Shown piece by piece: positions 24,935 to 32,866 of a DNA stretch of 64,000 nt; the stretch's first letter is position 1, and the number at the start of each line of letters is the position of its first letter. The DNA comes from Skermanella aerolata KACC 11604. GTDB lineage: Bacteria > Pseudomonadota > Alphaproteobacteria > Azospirillales > Azospirillaceae. Position numbers and translations under genes: made by a program. The stretch spans positions 62,001 to 126,000 of the forward strand of contig NZ_AVFK01000022.1 of the NCBI RefSeq assembly GCF_000936425.1, in the 5' to 3' direction. The notes beneath the pieces are model-generated. The model was not told the origin of the DNA. It did no database searches and was given only the letters and a program-made list of their open reading frames with translations.

Positions 24935-25957
24935 TTATGGCGGAGCGGTCGAGCCCCTCAGCACCAGTTCCGGTTCGATGATCCGGGTGACCGGCGCCGC
25001 TTCCTGGCTGACGATCCGCTTCAGCAGAAGCTCCGCCGCCTGCCGTCCCATGTCGCCGTGGTGGATATGCACTGTGGTCAGGGGGGGATCGACCATGTCG
25101 ATCAGCGGCATGTCGTTGTGGCCCACGACCGAGATATCCTTGGGGCAGGCAAGTCCCCGGGCGCGCATTTCCAGGTAGAGGCCCAGCGCCAGCAGGTCGT
25201 TGGCCGTGGCGACAGCCGTCAGGTCCGGGTGGCGATCCAGCAGTTCCGCTGCGGCCACCCGCCCCGCGTCGCGGGTATAGGCCGAGGCGACGGCGATGGC
25301 TCCGGCGGGCAGCTCGGCCCGAGCCATCGCCTGTTCGAAACCCTGACGCCGCAGTACGCCGGTCGAAAGATGCTGAGGGCCGGCGATGTGGCCGATGCGC
25401 CGGTGGCCAAGGCTGGCCAGATGCTCCACCGCCAGCCGCATGCCGCCGATATCGTCCGAAATCACGGTCGATGCCCTGGTCCCGGTCTCCGCCCGGTTGA
25501 CCAGCACGGCGGGAACGCCGGCCTCAAGGCAGCGCGTCAGCACGGGGTCGTCGCGTTGCGCGGTGGCCAGCACCACGCCCTCGACTCGGTGCGCTATCAG
25601 TTGATCGACGATCCGGATCTGCTGCTCGACGCCGCCGCCGGCATTCGCGATCAGCGCGGAATAGCCGTTCTCCGCCAGCACCGTTTCGATGGCGCTCAGG
25701 ATCGGCGCGAAGACGAGGTTCGCCATGTCAGGCACCACCACGCCGATCAGGCGCGACCGCCGGGTGCGCAGCCCCGCCGCCAGAACGTCGCGCTGATAGC
25801 CCATCCGGAGAGCGGCGGCCTGGACCCGCTCCACGACATCCTGCCCGATCAGGTGCGATTTCTCCGGGTTCAACGCCCTGGACGCCGTCGAACGGTGAAC
25901 GCCGGCCGCATCGGCCACTTCCTGCAAGGTCGCGGGCTGGCGGGTCAGTTCATTCAT
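24935..25957 (-). CDS. LacI-family transcriptional regulator
   Basis: A 340-residue repressor from the ATG with GAGGA 10 bases upstream; a GTG two codons earlier is possible. The HTH (TLQEVADAAGVHRSTASRALNP) and hinge helix region (GYQRDVLAAGLRTRRSRLIGVVVP) are clear, and the core is a periplasmic-binding-protein-like sensor with the family motifs STVISDDIGG and VATANDLLALGLYLEM. The natural ligand is not predictable. Candidate targets are the PhyH gene just downstream and, less surely, the intradiol dioxygenase promoter 1.6 kb away, which has two LacI-style palindromes with no other dedicated LacI gene adjacent. Confidence 0.9.
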   Translation of the reverse strand: MNELTRQPATLQEVADAAGVHRSTASRALNPEKSHLIGQDVVERVQAAALRMGYQRDVLAAGLRTRRSRLIGVVVPDMANLVFAPILSAIETVLAENGYSALIANAGGGVEQQIRIVDQLIAHRVEGVVLATAQRDDPVLTRCLEAGVPAVLVNRAETGTRASTVISDDIGGMRLAVEHLASLGHRRIGHIAGPQHLSTGVLRRQGFEQAMARAELPAGAIAVASAYTRDAGRVAAAELLDRHPDLTAVATANDLLALGLYLEMRARGLACPKDISVVGHNDMPLIDMVDPPLTTVHIHHGDMGRQAAELLLKRIVSQEAAPVTRIIEPELVLRGSTAPP

Positions 25958-26145
25958 CGTCACGGCATCCTCGTTTCGTTCGCTACGCTCCCGCTGTCCG
26001 TACTGGGGCAGCTATCCAGTGATAACAGACGGTCAAACCACAATGGTAAAAAACGGTTCGCACGGTGGCGGTCGGCGGCGTGACGAACGGTGGCCGGCCG
26101 GGCGCTCCGGCAAGCAGTCCGGCCGCATCGGCCGCATCGGCGGCA

Positions 26146-27021
26146 TCAGCCGCGCAGCGCCTCGGCGATCGTCGCCGCATAGGGTGTCGTCCTCCGGCCG
26201 ATCAGGGCGCCGAGCTGTCCGCTTTCATCGAGGAGCGCCCCTTTGGCGGCGCCAGCGTCGGAGTCCGCCAGCAACTCGGCAAAGTGTTCCGGAAGGCCGG
26301 CGCCGAGAAGGACGGACTTGTACTCCGCCTCCGGCAGGTCCTTGTATGCCACGGGCTTGGCGGACTGCCGGGCGACTTCTGCAACGAACTCTGGAAGCGT
26401 GAACGACCGGTCTCCCGCCAGTTCGTAGATGCAGCCGTTCCCGGCGTCGTCGGCAAGCAGGACGGCGACCGCCGCCTCGGCATAATCCGCGCGGGAGGCC
26501 GTGGAGAAACGTCCCTCGCCGGCGCTTCCCAGATAGGCTCCGTGCTCGAGCGCCGCCGGTATGGCCATGACCTTGTTCTCGGTGTACCAGCCATTGCGCA
26601 GCACCGCGAACGGAATGCCGGACGAACTCAGCGCCGCCTCGGTTTCCCGGTGTTCCACCGCGAGGCCCAGCGGCGACGTATCGGCATGGAGCAGGCTGGT
26701 ATAGGCCAAGAAGGTCACACCGGCCCGCTTGGCGGCATCGATGACGTTGCGATGCTGCACGGTGCGCTGGCCGACCTCGCTTGATGAAATTAGGAGCGCC
26801 CGATCGATCCCGGCGAAGGCGGCGTCCAGCGTCTCCGGCTTGGCGTAGTCGGCGATCCTGACCTCAACGCCAAGCGCCGCCAGGCTTTCACCGGCCTTCG
26901 GATTACGGACGATCACCGCTACCTGCTCGGCAGGAACCTTCCGGACAAGGCCTTCGACCACGAGGCGGCCGAGCTGGCCGCTGGCGCCGGTCACGAGATA
27001 GCGATGCGATGGGTTGGACAT
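26146..27021 (-). CDS. qorB: NmrA/SDR-family NAD(P)H:quinone oxidoreductase (QorB-like)
   Basis: A 291-residue atypical SDR with the cofactor motif TGASGQLGRLVVEGL and NmrA-like segments VIVRNPKAGESLAALGVEVRI and VLRNGWYTENK. These match QorB (YtfG), which reduces quinones. The divergent HxlR-type regulator gene next to it reproduces the Escherichia coli qorB-ytfH and Corynebacterium qorA-qorR type of arrangement, strengthening the call. Expression is likely repressed by that regulator through the palindrome in the shared promoter region and relieved by thiol-reactive quinones. Confidence 0.8.
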   Translation of the reverse strand: MSNPSHRYLVTGASGQLGRLVVEGLVRKVPAEQVAVIVRNPKAGESLAALGVEVRIADYAKPETLDAAFAGIDRALLISSSEVGQRTVQHRNVIDAAKRAGVTFLAYTSLLHADTSPLGLAVEHRETEAALSSSGIPFAVLRNGWYTENKVMAIPAALEHGAYLGSAGEGRFSTASRADYAEAAVAVLLADDAGNGCIYELAGDRSFTLPEFVAEVARQSAKPVAYKDLPEAEYKSVLLGAGLPEHFAELLADSDAGAAKGALLDESGQLGALIGRRTTPYAATIAEALRG

Positions 27022-27039
27022 GGGAGATCCCTCGATCTG

Positions 27040-27072
27040 GTCTCTGTTGAAGATATGGTCTATAATAGAGAC
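27040..27072. promoter_or_regulatory. Operator/promoter region shared by qorB and the HxlR regulator
   Basis: GTCTATAATAGAGAC at 27058-27072 is a 15-bp imperfect palindrome (12 of 15 positions symmetric) that contains a consensus -10 TATAAT (27061-27066) toward the regulator and TATTAT toward qorB. A further GTCTCT at 27040 pairs with AGAGAC at 27067. This is the expected place for HxlR/QorR binding over both promoters. Confidence 0.6.
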
Positions 27073-27104
27073 TATGTTCGACCGGTGTAAGGAGGCAGCT
27101 TTTC

Positions 27105-27539
27105 GTGACTAGGGCACTCGCAGGGAACCTCCTCCAGGTTCCGGTACCCGAACTGGCCGACCGCTTCGACGAATGGCAGAAATTCGGCTTCGATGCCGCG
27201 CGCTGTCCAGTGCGCAACGTGCTCGACCATATCGGCGACAAGTGGACGGCGCTGATCCTGATTTCCCTGGCGAAGGAGGGCCGACGGTTCAGCGCGGTGC
27301 AGCGGCTAATCCCCGACATCTCCAAGAAGATGCTGACCCAGACCCTCCGCGATCTGGAGCGGGACGGGCTGATCACCCGTCACGTCTTTCCGACGAAACC
27401 TCCGAGCGTCGAATACCGCCTTTCGCCGCTGGGGCGGTCGGTGCTGGACCCGCTTGCCCAACTGGTTTTCTGGGCGGAAAGCCGCCACGGAGAGATCGAG
27501 GATGCGCGACGACGGTTCGACGCCTCAAGCCCGGCCTGA
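27105..27539 (+). CDS. HxlR-family redox-sensing regulator (QorR-like)
   Basis: A 144-residue winged-helix protein. The family N-terminal Cys is present ([19 protein letters not shown]), followed by recognition helix region [20 protein letters not shown] and the wing [21 protein letters not shown]. In QorR and similar proteins that Cys is oxidised or modified by quinones and releases DNA. The gene is divergent from qorB with an 83-base promoter region; the start is GTG with GGAGG upstream. Self-repression and control of qorB are inferred. Confidence 0.88.
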   Translation: MTRALAGNLLQVPVPELADRFDEWQKFGFDAARCPVRNVLDHIGDKWTALILISLAKEGRRFSAVQRLIPDISKKMLTQTLRDLERDGLITRHVFPTKPPSVEYRLSPLGRSVLDPLAQLVFWAESRHGEIEDARRRFDASSPA

Positions 27540-27566
27540 TTTTTCCTGAGACAGCAAACAAACTGG

Positions 27567-27614
27567 TTGACATTGTGCAATCGATTGCAGAAACTCTGTG
27601 CAATCGATTGCACA
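27567..27614 (+). promoter_or_regulatory. Promoter with two tandem LacI-type operators before the intradiol dioxygenase
   Basis: A consensus -35 TTGACA lies at 27567-27572. TGTGCAATCGATTGCACA at 27597-27614 is a perfect 18-bp palindrome with the central CG typical of LacI-family sites. A near-copy (16 of 18 bases) is at 27574-27591, exactly 23 bp upstream. Both cover the spacer, -10 and start regions, so binding should repress. The regulator is not adjacent; the LacI gene at 24935 is the nearest candidate. Confidence 0.75.
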
Positions 27615-27630
27615 ACACCGGGAGGAAACC

Positions 27631-28539
27631 ATGGCAACGCTGGAAAAGCCGCTGCCTGAGGTACGGGAAACGCGATCCTCGATCATCGAAGACCAGAACA
27701 CCGTCACGGAAACCGTGCTGGCCGCCATGCAGGGCGCGGATAACCCGAGGCTGCGGGAAGTCATGGCGGCGCTGGTCCGCCACCTCCATGCCTTCGCCCG
27801 CGAGGTCAACCTGACGGAGGAGGAATTCGACCTCGGCATCGACTTCCTCAACCGCATCGGGCAGGCGACCAACGACACCCATAACGAGGGCATCCTGTTC
27901 TCCGACGTGCTGGGCTTCTCGACGCTGGTCTGCCTGCTCAACAACGGTGCGGGCGGAGCGACTGAAACCGCTTCGGCGCTGCTCGGGCCGTTCTGGCGGA
28001 TGAACTCGCCGCGCACTGAAAACGGCGGCTCGATCGTCCGCTGCGAAACACCCGGACCGGCGCTGCTGGTCGATGCCAGGGTCGTCGATCCGCAGGGCAG
28101 GGGGATCGAAGGGGTGGAGGTCGATGTCTGGCAGGCTTCTCCAGTCGGGCTCTACGAGAACCAGGACGACACCCAGGCCGATATGAACCTGCGGGGCAAG
28201 TTCACCACGGATGCGGAAGGCCGCTTCAGCTTCCGCTCCATCCGCCCCGCCGGCTATCCCGTCCCGACCCACGGCCCCGCCGGCGATTTGCTGCGTGCTC
28301 AAGCGCGGCATCCGTTCCGCCCGGCACACCTGCATTTCCTCGCATTCCGCGAAGGATACAAGACGCTGATCACGCAGGTCTTCGTGGACGAGGACCAGCA
28401 TCTTGAAACCGATGTCGTCTTCGGGGTGACGCGCCACCTGATCGGCGATTTCAAGAAGGCCGGGACGGGATACACGCTGGACTATACCTTCGTCATGGAA
28501 CCGGGCGAAGCAAGACTTCCGACGCCGCCGATCAAGTAA
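27631..28539 (+). CDS. Intradiol ring-cleavage dioxygenase (catechol/hydroxyquinol 1,2-dioxygenase type)
   Basis: A 302-residue enzyme. The ATG chosen has GGGAGGAAA 2-10 bases upstream. An N-terminal helical dimerisation domain (about 1-110) with EFDLGIDFLNRIGQATNDT is followed by the beta-sandwich core. The four ferric ligands are visible: Tyr in VGLYENQ, Tyr in AGYPVPTHGP, and His-x-His in RPAHLHF. This layout belongs to catechol and hydroxyquinol 1,2-dioxygenases. The segment LLGPFWRMNSPRTENGGS leans toward the hydroxyquinol side, but no maleylacetate reductase follows, so specificity stays open. It begins a catabolic gene run and is controlled by the tandem operators upstream. Confidence 0.85.
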   Translation: MATLEKPLPEVRETRSSIIEDQNTVTETVLAAMQGADNPRLREVMAALVRHLHAFAREVNLTEEEFDLGIDFLNRIGQATNDTHNEGILFSDVLGFSTLVCLLNNGAGGATETASALLGPFWRMNSPRTENGGSIVRCETPGPALLVDARVVDPQGRGIEGVEVDVWQASPVGLYENQDDTQADMNLRGKFTTDAEGRFSFRSIRPAGYPVPTHGPAGDLLRAQARHPFRPAHLHFLAFREGYKTLITQVFVDEDQHLETDVVFGVTRHLIGDFKKAGTGYTLDYTFVMEPGEARLPTPPIK

Positions 28540-28575
28540 AAACCTTTCTTTTAACGCGAATTACTGACGGCGTGC

Positions 28576-28634
28576 TGTTGGGCCACGGCCCAACCTACGA
28601 AGCACGAGCCTGTAGGTTGGGCCGTGGCCCAACA
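28576..28634. repeat. 59-bp double-hairpin palindromic repeat, copy 1
   Basis: Two perfect 23-bp arms (28576-28598 and 28612-28634) around a 13-base loop. Each arm is itself a small hairpin (TTGGGCC-AC-GGCCCAA). An almost identical unit lies at 45684-45742: 57 of 59 bases agree and both differences are in the loop. The site lies between the dioxygenase and the Bug receptor genes, where it may act as terminator or mRNA stabiliser. Confidence 0.85.
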
Positions 28635-28682
28635 AACGTCCCCATCAGACCCAAATAGCGTCCAAAACAGGGAGGCATAACC

Positions 28683-29654
28683 ATGCGCCGCACGACCCTT
28701 CTTGCCGCAGCATTGATCCTTGCCGGCACCAACGCTTACGCCCAGACCGAATTTCCCAGCCGGCCGATCACGATGATCGTGCCGTTCGCCGCCGGCGGTC
28801 CGACCGATACCGTCGGACGCCTGATCGCGGAGCCGATGACCCGGATGCTCGGCCAGCAGGTGCTTGTCGAGAACGTCGGCGGGGCCGGCGGGACGCTGGG
28901 CGCCGCCCGCGTCGCCAAGGCCGACCCCGACGGGCACACCATCCTGCTCTATCACATCGGTCAGGCGACCAGCGTCTCGCTCTACCGCAAGCTTCCCTAT
29001 GATCCCGCCAAGGATTTCACGCCGGTCGGGCGCGTCACCGACGTGCCGATGACGCTGGTCGCCCGGCCCACGATGGAAGCCGCTTCGGCCGGCGACCTGC
29101 TCGGCTACATCACGAAGAACAAGGAAGACGTCACCCTGGTCAATGCCGGTGTCGGATCTGCGTCCCATCTCTGCGGGATGGTGCTGATGAAGGCGCTGGG
29201 CGTGCCGATGACGACCATTCCCTACAAGGGGACGGCCCCCGCGATGACCGATCTTATCGGCGGCCGGGTCGACGTGATGTGCGATCAGAGCACCAATACG
29301 TCGGGCCAGATCAAGTCCGGCAACATCAAGGCCTACGGCGTCACGGTCAACAAGCGCCTCGGCTCGCTTCCCGACCTGCCGACGCTGGCGGAGTCCGGTC
29401 TGGACGGCTTCGAAGTCTCGATCTGGCACGGCATCTGGGCGCCCAAGGGAACGCCGGCCGCGGCGGTGAGCAAGCTTGAAGCCGCTCTCCAGGCAGCCCT
29501 GAAGGACCCGAATGTCGTCAAGCGCTTCGCCGATCTGGGAACCGAGCCGGTGCCGCTGGATCAGGCGACTCCCGCAGCACTCGACAGCCATTTGAAGGCC
29601 GAGATCGAGCGCTGGAAGCCGATCGTCCAGGCCGCAGGCGTGTTCGCCGACTGA
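28683..29654 (+). CDS. Bug-family (TctC-type) periplasmic solute receptor
   Basis: A 323-residue protein with a Sec signal (cleavage after NAYAQ) and the Bug/TctC hallmarks: PITMIVPFAAGGPTDTVGRLIAEPM, VENVGGAGGTLGA, and IPYKGTAPAMTDLIGGRVDVM. Bug receptors capture carboxylated compounds (aromatic acids, dicarboxylates, nicotinate) in the periplasm. No TctA/TctB membrane genes are in the window, which is usual for orphan Bug proteins that share a transporter or act as sensors. Its place in a catabolic run suggests it binds the aromatic or carboxylic substrate of these enzymes. A 23-bp duplication covers its stop codon. Confidence 0.9.
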   Translation: MRRTTLLAAALILAGTNAYAQTEFPSRPITMIVPFAAGGPTDTVGRLIAEPMTRMLGQQVLVENVGGAGGTLGAARVAKADPDGHTILLYHIGQATSVSLYRKLPYDPAKDFTPVGRVTDVPMTLVARPTMEAASAGDLLGYITKNKEDVTLVNAGVGSASHLCGMVLMKALGVPMTTIPYKGTAPAMTDLIGGRVDVMCDQSTNTSGQIKSGNIKAYGVTVNKRLGSLPDLPTLAESGLDGFEVSIWHGIWAPKGTPAAAVSKLEAALQAALKDPNVVKRFADLGTEPVPLDQATPAALDSHLKAEIERWKPIVQAAGVFAD

Positions 29655-29715
29655 TCGCTGGCGTCTTCGCCGACTGATCGCCGGCGCCTCCTTCCTTTAA
29701 AGAAAGTACCTCGCC

Positions 29716-30477
29716 ATGGGATACCCGATTTCCCTCGAAGGGAAAGTTGCGCTCGTCGTCGGCGGAGCCGGCGGCATCGGCGCCGCGACATCCAGGATGC
29801 TGGCCGAAGCAGGAGCCCGGATCGCCGTCACGCATCTCGACCGCCCGGAAACCGCCAATGCGGCAGCCGGCCTGATCGCTGATCTGCCCGGCACCGGCCA
29901 CTCCGCCTTTCCCGCCGATGTCGCCGACACACCGTCGCTGATCGCCCTGCGCGACGCCGTCCAGCAGCGCTATGGCCGGCTCGACATATTGATCAACGCG
30001 GCGGGCTTCACCAAGCCGGTGCCGCATGCCGACCTGGAAGCGCTGGACGACGAGCTGATCGACCGGATGTTCGCCGTCAATTGGCGCGGCCAGTTCGCCA
30101 CGATCCGCACCTTCGCGCCGCTGCTCAAGGCCTCGGGCGATGGGCTGGTGGTGTCGATATCGTCCATCGCCGCCTTTACCGGCGTCGGCTCCTCCATCGC
30201 CTACTGCGCCGCCAAGGCCGGCATCGACGTGATGACCAAGTCGCTCGCTCGCGCCCTGGCCCCGGAGATCCGCGTTCTGGCCGTGGCACCCGGCGTCGTC
30301 GATACCGGCTTCGTGCCGGGCCGCAACGTCGATTTCAACGACAAGGTGGCGGCCTCCACTCCGCTCAAGCGGATCGGCACCGCCGAGGACATCGCGGCCG
30401 CCATCACGTCCTGCGCCACGCTGCTGGGCTATTCGACCGGACACACGATCCAGGTCGACGGCGGCCGGGCGCTTTGA
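29716..30477 (+). CDS. Short-chain dehydrogenase/reductase
   Basis: A 253-residue classical SDR. The dinucleotide motif is VGGAGGIGAATS, a NAA-type variant of the NNAG motif is INAAGFTKP, and the catalytic Ser and Y-x3-K lie in SISSIAAF and YCAAKAG. The C-terminus TGHTIQVDGGRAL is standard. It follows the Bug receptor by ~60 bases and precedes the BKACE gene by ~30, so it likely oxidises a hydroxyl intermediate in the same pathway. The Ala replacing Asn in the NNAG motif is common and not inactivating. Confidence 0.85.
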   Translation: MGYPISLEGKVALVVGGAGGIGAATSRMLAEAGARIAVTHLDRPETANAAAGLIADLPGTGHSAFPADVADTPSLIALRDAVQQRYGRLDILINAAGFTKPVPHADLEALDDELIDRMFAVNWRGQFATIRTFAPLLKASGDGLVVSISSIAAFTGVGSSIAYCAAKAGIDVMTKSLARALAPEIRVLAVAPGVVDTGFVPGRNVDFNDKVAASTPLKRIGTAEDIAAAITSCATLLGYSTGHTIQVDGGRAL

Positions 30478-30506
30478 GCCAGACATACAGAAAGGGGAGG
30501 GGGAAC

Positions 30507-31412
30507 ATGCGCCAGCCGAACCGAAGAACCATCATCACCTGCGCCGTCACGGGCAACCTGACGACGCCGGACCAGACGCCCTACCTGCCGATCACGCCGG
30601 GCGAGATCGCCGAAGCGGCACTCGGCGCCGCCGAGGCCGGAGCGTCCGTCGTCCATCTTCACGTCCGCGACCCGGCCTCCGGCAAGCCCTCGATGGACCT
30701 GCCGCTCTACCGGGAAGTGGTGGAGCGCATCCGGGAGAAGAACGCCGACCTTATCATCAACCTGACGACCGGACCCGGCGGGCGCTTCGTGCCCTCCGCC
30801 GAAGACCCGAAGATCGCCGGTCCCGGCACCACGCTGATGCCGCCCGAAGCGCGCGTCGCCCATATCGCGGCGCTGCGGCCCGATATCTGCACGCTCGACC
30901 TCAACACGATGAACTCGGGCCGGGAAGTCGTCATCAACACGCCCGAAACCGTCCGCCGCATGGCGGCGGTCATCCGGCAGGCGGGCGTGACGCCGGAAAT
31001 CGAGCTGTTCGACTCAGGCGACATTGCCCTGATGGCCGACCTGCTGAAGGACGGCACTCTCGCCGGCCCGGTTCTCTGCTCCTTCGTGATGGGGGTGCGC
31101 TACGGCTTCCAGCCGGGCATGGAAACCGTGCTCTACGCCCGCAACCTGCTGCCGCCGGACGCGACCTTCACCGCCATCGGGATCGGGCGCGCGTCGTTCC
31201 CGACCGTGGCCCTGTCCTACCTTGCCGGCGGCCATGTCCGGGTCGGGCTTGAAGACGGGATCTACCTGTCGCGCGGCCTTTTGGCGCCGTCCAACGCCGC
31301 CCTTGTCGCCAAGGCGCGCAGCATCGTAGAGGACCTCGGCGGCGAGATCGCCACCCCGGTCCAGGCCCGCGAAATACTCGGACTCACCAAGAACAGGAAC
31401 CAGCCGCAATGA
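30507..31412 (+). CDS. Beta-keto acid cleavage enzyme (BKACE, DUF849)
   Basis: A 301-residue TIM-barrel zinc enzyme. The start is set by GGGGAGGGGGAAC before the ATG; the longer frame upstream overlaps the SDR and is an artefact. Family motifs are the N-terminal TIITCAVTGNL, the zinc pair in VVHLHVRDPASGKP, TTGPGG and ELFDSGD. BKACE enzymes cleave a beta-keto acid with acetyl-CoA to give acetoacetate and a new acyl-CoA; Kce (3-keto-5-aminohexanoate cleavage) is the founding member. The substrate pocket is not readable by eye. It overlaps the next gene by ATGA, so they are coupled. Confidence 0.88.
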   Translation: MRQPNRRTIITCAVTGNLTTPDQTPYLPITPGEIAEAALGAAEAGASVVHLHVRDPASGKPSMDLPLYREVVERIREKNADLIINLTTGPGGRFVPSAEDPKIAGPGTTLMPPEARVAHIAALRPDICTLDLNTMNSGREVVINTPETVRRMAAVIRQAGVTPEIELFDSGDIALMADLLKDGTLAGPVLCSFVMGVRYGFQPGMETVLYARNLLPPDATFTAIGIGRASFPTVALSYLAGGHVRVGLEDGIYLSRGLLAPSNAALVAKARSIVEDLGGEIATPVQAREILGLTKNRNQPQ

Positions 31413-32440
31413 CCGCCGCACTCTCCTCCCACAGCCGCATGGCGGTCGATGCGACCAGCCTCCGCCTGCACGAAAAGGCGGCGGACGCCGCCAGCGTCAA
31501 GCCGGCCGTCGAGCGCTTCTCCCTGGGTATCCAGCGCCCCGACGACGTCCTGGTCGAGATCGCGGCCGCCGGCGTCAACCCGTCCGACGTCAAGGCCGCG
31601 ATGGGCCTGATGCCCTACGCCGTCTTCCCGCGCACGCCGGGCCGCGACTTCGCCGGGACGGTCGTCGACGGTCCGGCCGATCTGGTCGGCAAACAGGTCT
31701 TCGGCTCGTCCGGCGACCTCGGCATCCGCCGCGACGGCACCCACGCGACGCACCTGACGGTCGAAGCCGATGCCGTGGTCGAAAAGCCCGACGGCGTGAC
31801 GCTGGAGGAGGCGGCCGGCATAGGTGTGCCCTTCGTCACGGCGCTGGAGGGACTGCGCCGCGCCGGCATGCCGAAGGCGGGCGACACGGTGCTGGTCCTG
31901 GGCGTCAACGGCAAGGTCGGGCAGGCGGCGGTCCAGATCGCGACCTGGAGGGGCGCCCGCGCGATCGGCGTCGTCCGCCGCGCCGAAGCGTATCAGGGGC
32001 ATGCCACCTCCGCCGTCGAGATCGTCGATTCCGCGTCCGAGGACGTGGCGGCGCGCGTGCTTGAACTGACCGGCGGCAAGGGCGCCGACATCGTCTACAA
32101 CACGGTCGGGGAGCCGTATTACGCGGCGGGGGCCAAGTCGCTCGCCAAGCTCGGCCGGCAGATATTCATCGCATCGGTCTTCAAGCCGGTGGAGTTCGAC
32201 ATCTTCGCCTTCTATCGCGGCCGCCACACCTATGTCGGCATCGATACGCTGGCGCTTTCCTCGGTCGAGACGGCGGATCTGCTGCGCGAACTGGTCCCCG
32301 GCTTCGCCGGCGGCGACCTGCGCCCCTTCCCGATCCAGGCTGACTCCGTCTACCGCCTGGAAGACGCGGCGGAGGCCTATCGGACCGTGCTGGGATCGTC
32401 GCGCGACCGCGTGATCCTGCGTCCGGCCGGGGAGGGCTAA
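31409..32440 (+). CDS. Zinc-independent MDR-family reductase (quinone oxidoreductase-like)
   Basis: A 343-residue medium-chain reductase. A GroES-like N-terminal domain (VEIAAAGVNPSDVKAAMG, FPRTPGRDFAGTVVDG) lacks the Cys/His zinc ligands of true alcohol dehydrogenases. A Rossmann domain with VLVLGVNGKVGQAAVQIA, a divergent form of the AxxGxxG motif, follows. It resembles quinone oxidoreductases and enoyl reductases that use NADPH. It is translationally coupled to the BKACE gene and ends 5 bases before the cupin gene, so it belongs to the same pathway, possibly reducing an unsaturated intermediate. Confidence 0.82.
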   Translation: MTAALSSHSRMAVDATSLRLHEKAADAASVKPAVERFSLGIQRPDDVLVEIAAAGVNPSDVKAAMGLMPYAVFPRTPGRDFAGTVVDGPADLVGKQVFGSSGDLGIRRDGTHATHLTVEADAVVEKPDGVTLEEAAGIGVPFVTALEGLRRAGMPKAGDTVLVLGVNGKVGQAAVQIATWRGARAIGVVRRAEAYQGHATSAVEIVDSASEDVAARVLELTGGKGADIVYNTVGEPYYAAGAKSLAKLGRQIFIASVFKPVEFDIFAFYRGRHTYVGIDTLALSSVETADLLRELVPGFAGGDLRPFPIQADSVYRLEDAAEAYRTVLGSSRDRVILRPAGEG

Positions 32441-32445
32441 GGGCC

Positions 32446-32778
32446 ATGCACGTCGTCCGCTTCGAATCGGCTCCGGCCTACGACGCCCCCGGCCACGACC
32501 GGATGCGCATGTCGCGCCTTCAAGGGCGGGAGGCCGGGCCGTCCGACACCGTCTGGCTCGGCCTCTCCCGCATCGATCCCGGCGGCGGAACGACGCTGGA
32601 TGCGTCGGGGGTCGAGAAGATGTACGTCGTCCTTGAAGGCGAGGTCGTGATCTCCAACGGGGAGGAGGAAGCGACGCTGCGTCCCTGGGACAGCGTCCGC
32701 ATCGCTCCCGGCGAGAAGCGCGCGCTGGCCAACCGGACCGGCCAACCCGCCGCGATCCTTCTCGTCATGCCGGCATGA
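32446..32778 (+). CDS. Small cupin-domain protein
   Basis: A 110-residue single-domain cupin. The conserved motif 1 is reduced to PGGGTTLDASGVEKMYVVLEGE: only one Glu/His-like metal ligand can be seen, where typical cupins have HxH-E. Motif 2 (IAPGEKRALANRTGQPAAI) also lacks the usual His. Metal binding is therefore doubtful, and a ligand-binding or non-catalytic role is possible. It lies between the reductase and HPPD genes and is probably co-transcribed. Confidence 0.75.
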   Translation: MHVVRFESAPAYDAPGHDRMRMSRLQGREAGPSDTVWLGLSRIDPGGGTTLDASGVEKMYVVLEGEVVISNGEEEATLRPWDSVRIAPGEKRALANRTGQPAAILLVMPA

Positions 32779-32866
32779 CGAGAAGGATCATCGATCATTG
32801 ATAATGTCCTGTCCGCTGCACAACTTTGAAAGGGAGGTCTTAGCAGCGAGCAGGGAGCAGGGCACC

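Noticed and set aside
27576-27612. CRISPR-like or phage repeat at the tandem TGCAATCGATTGCA sites
   Set aside because: Only two copies, palindromic with a central CG and placed on a promoter; LacI operators explain them.
30081-30506. N-terminal extension of the BKACE protein
   Set aside because: It overlaps the SDR gene out of frame; BKACE family start MRQPNRRTIITCAVTG has an excellent ribosome site.
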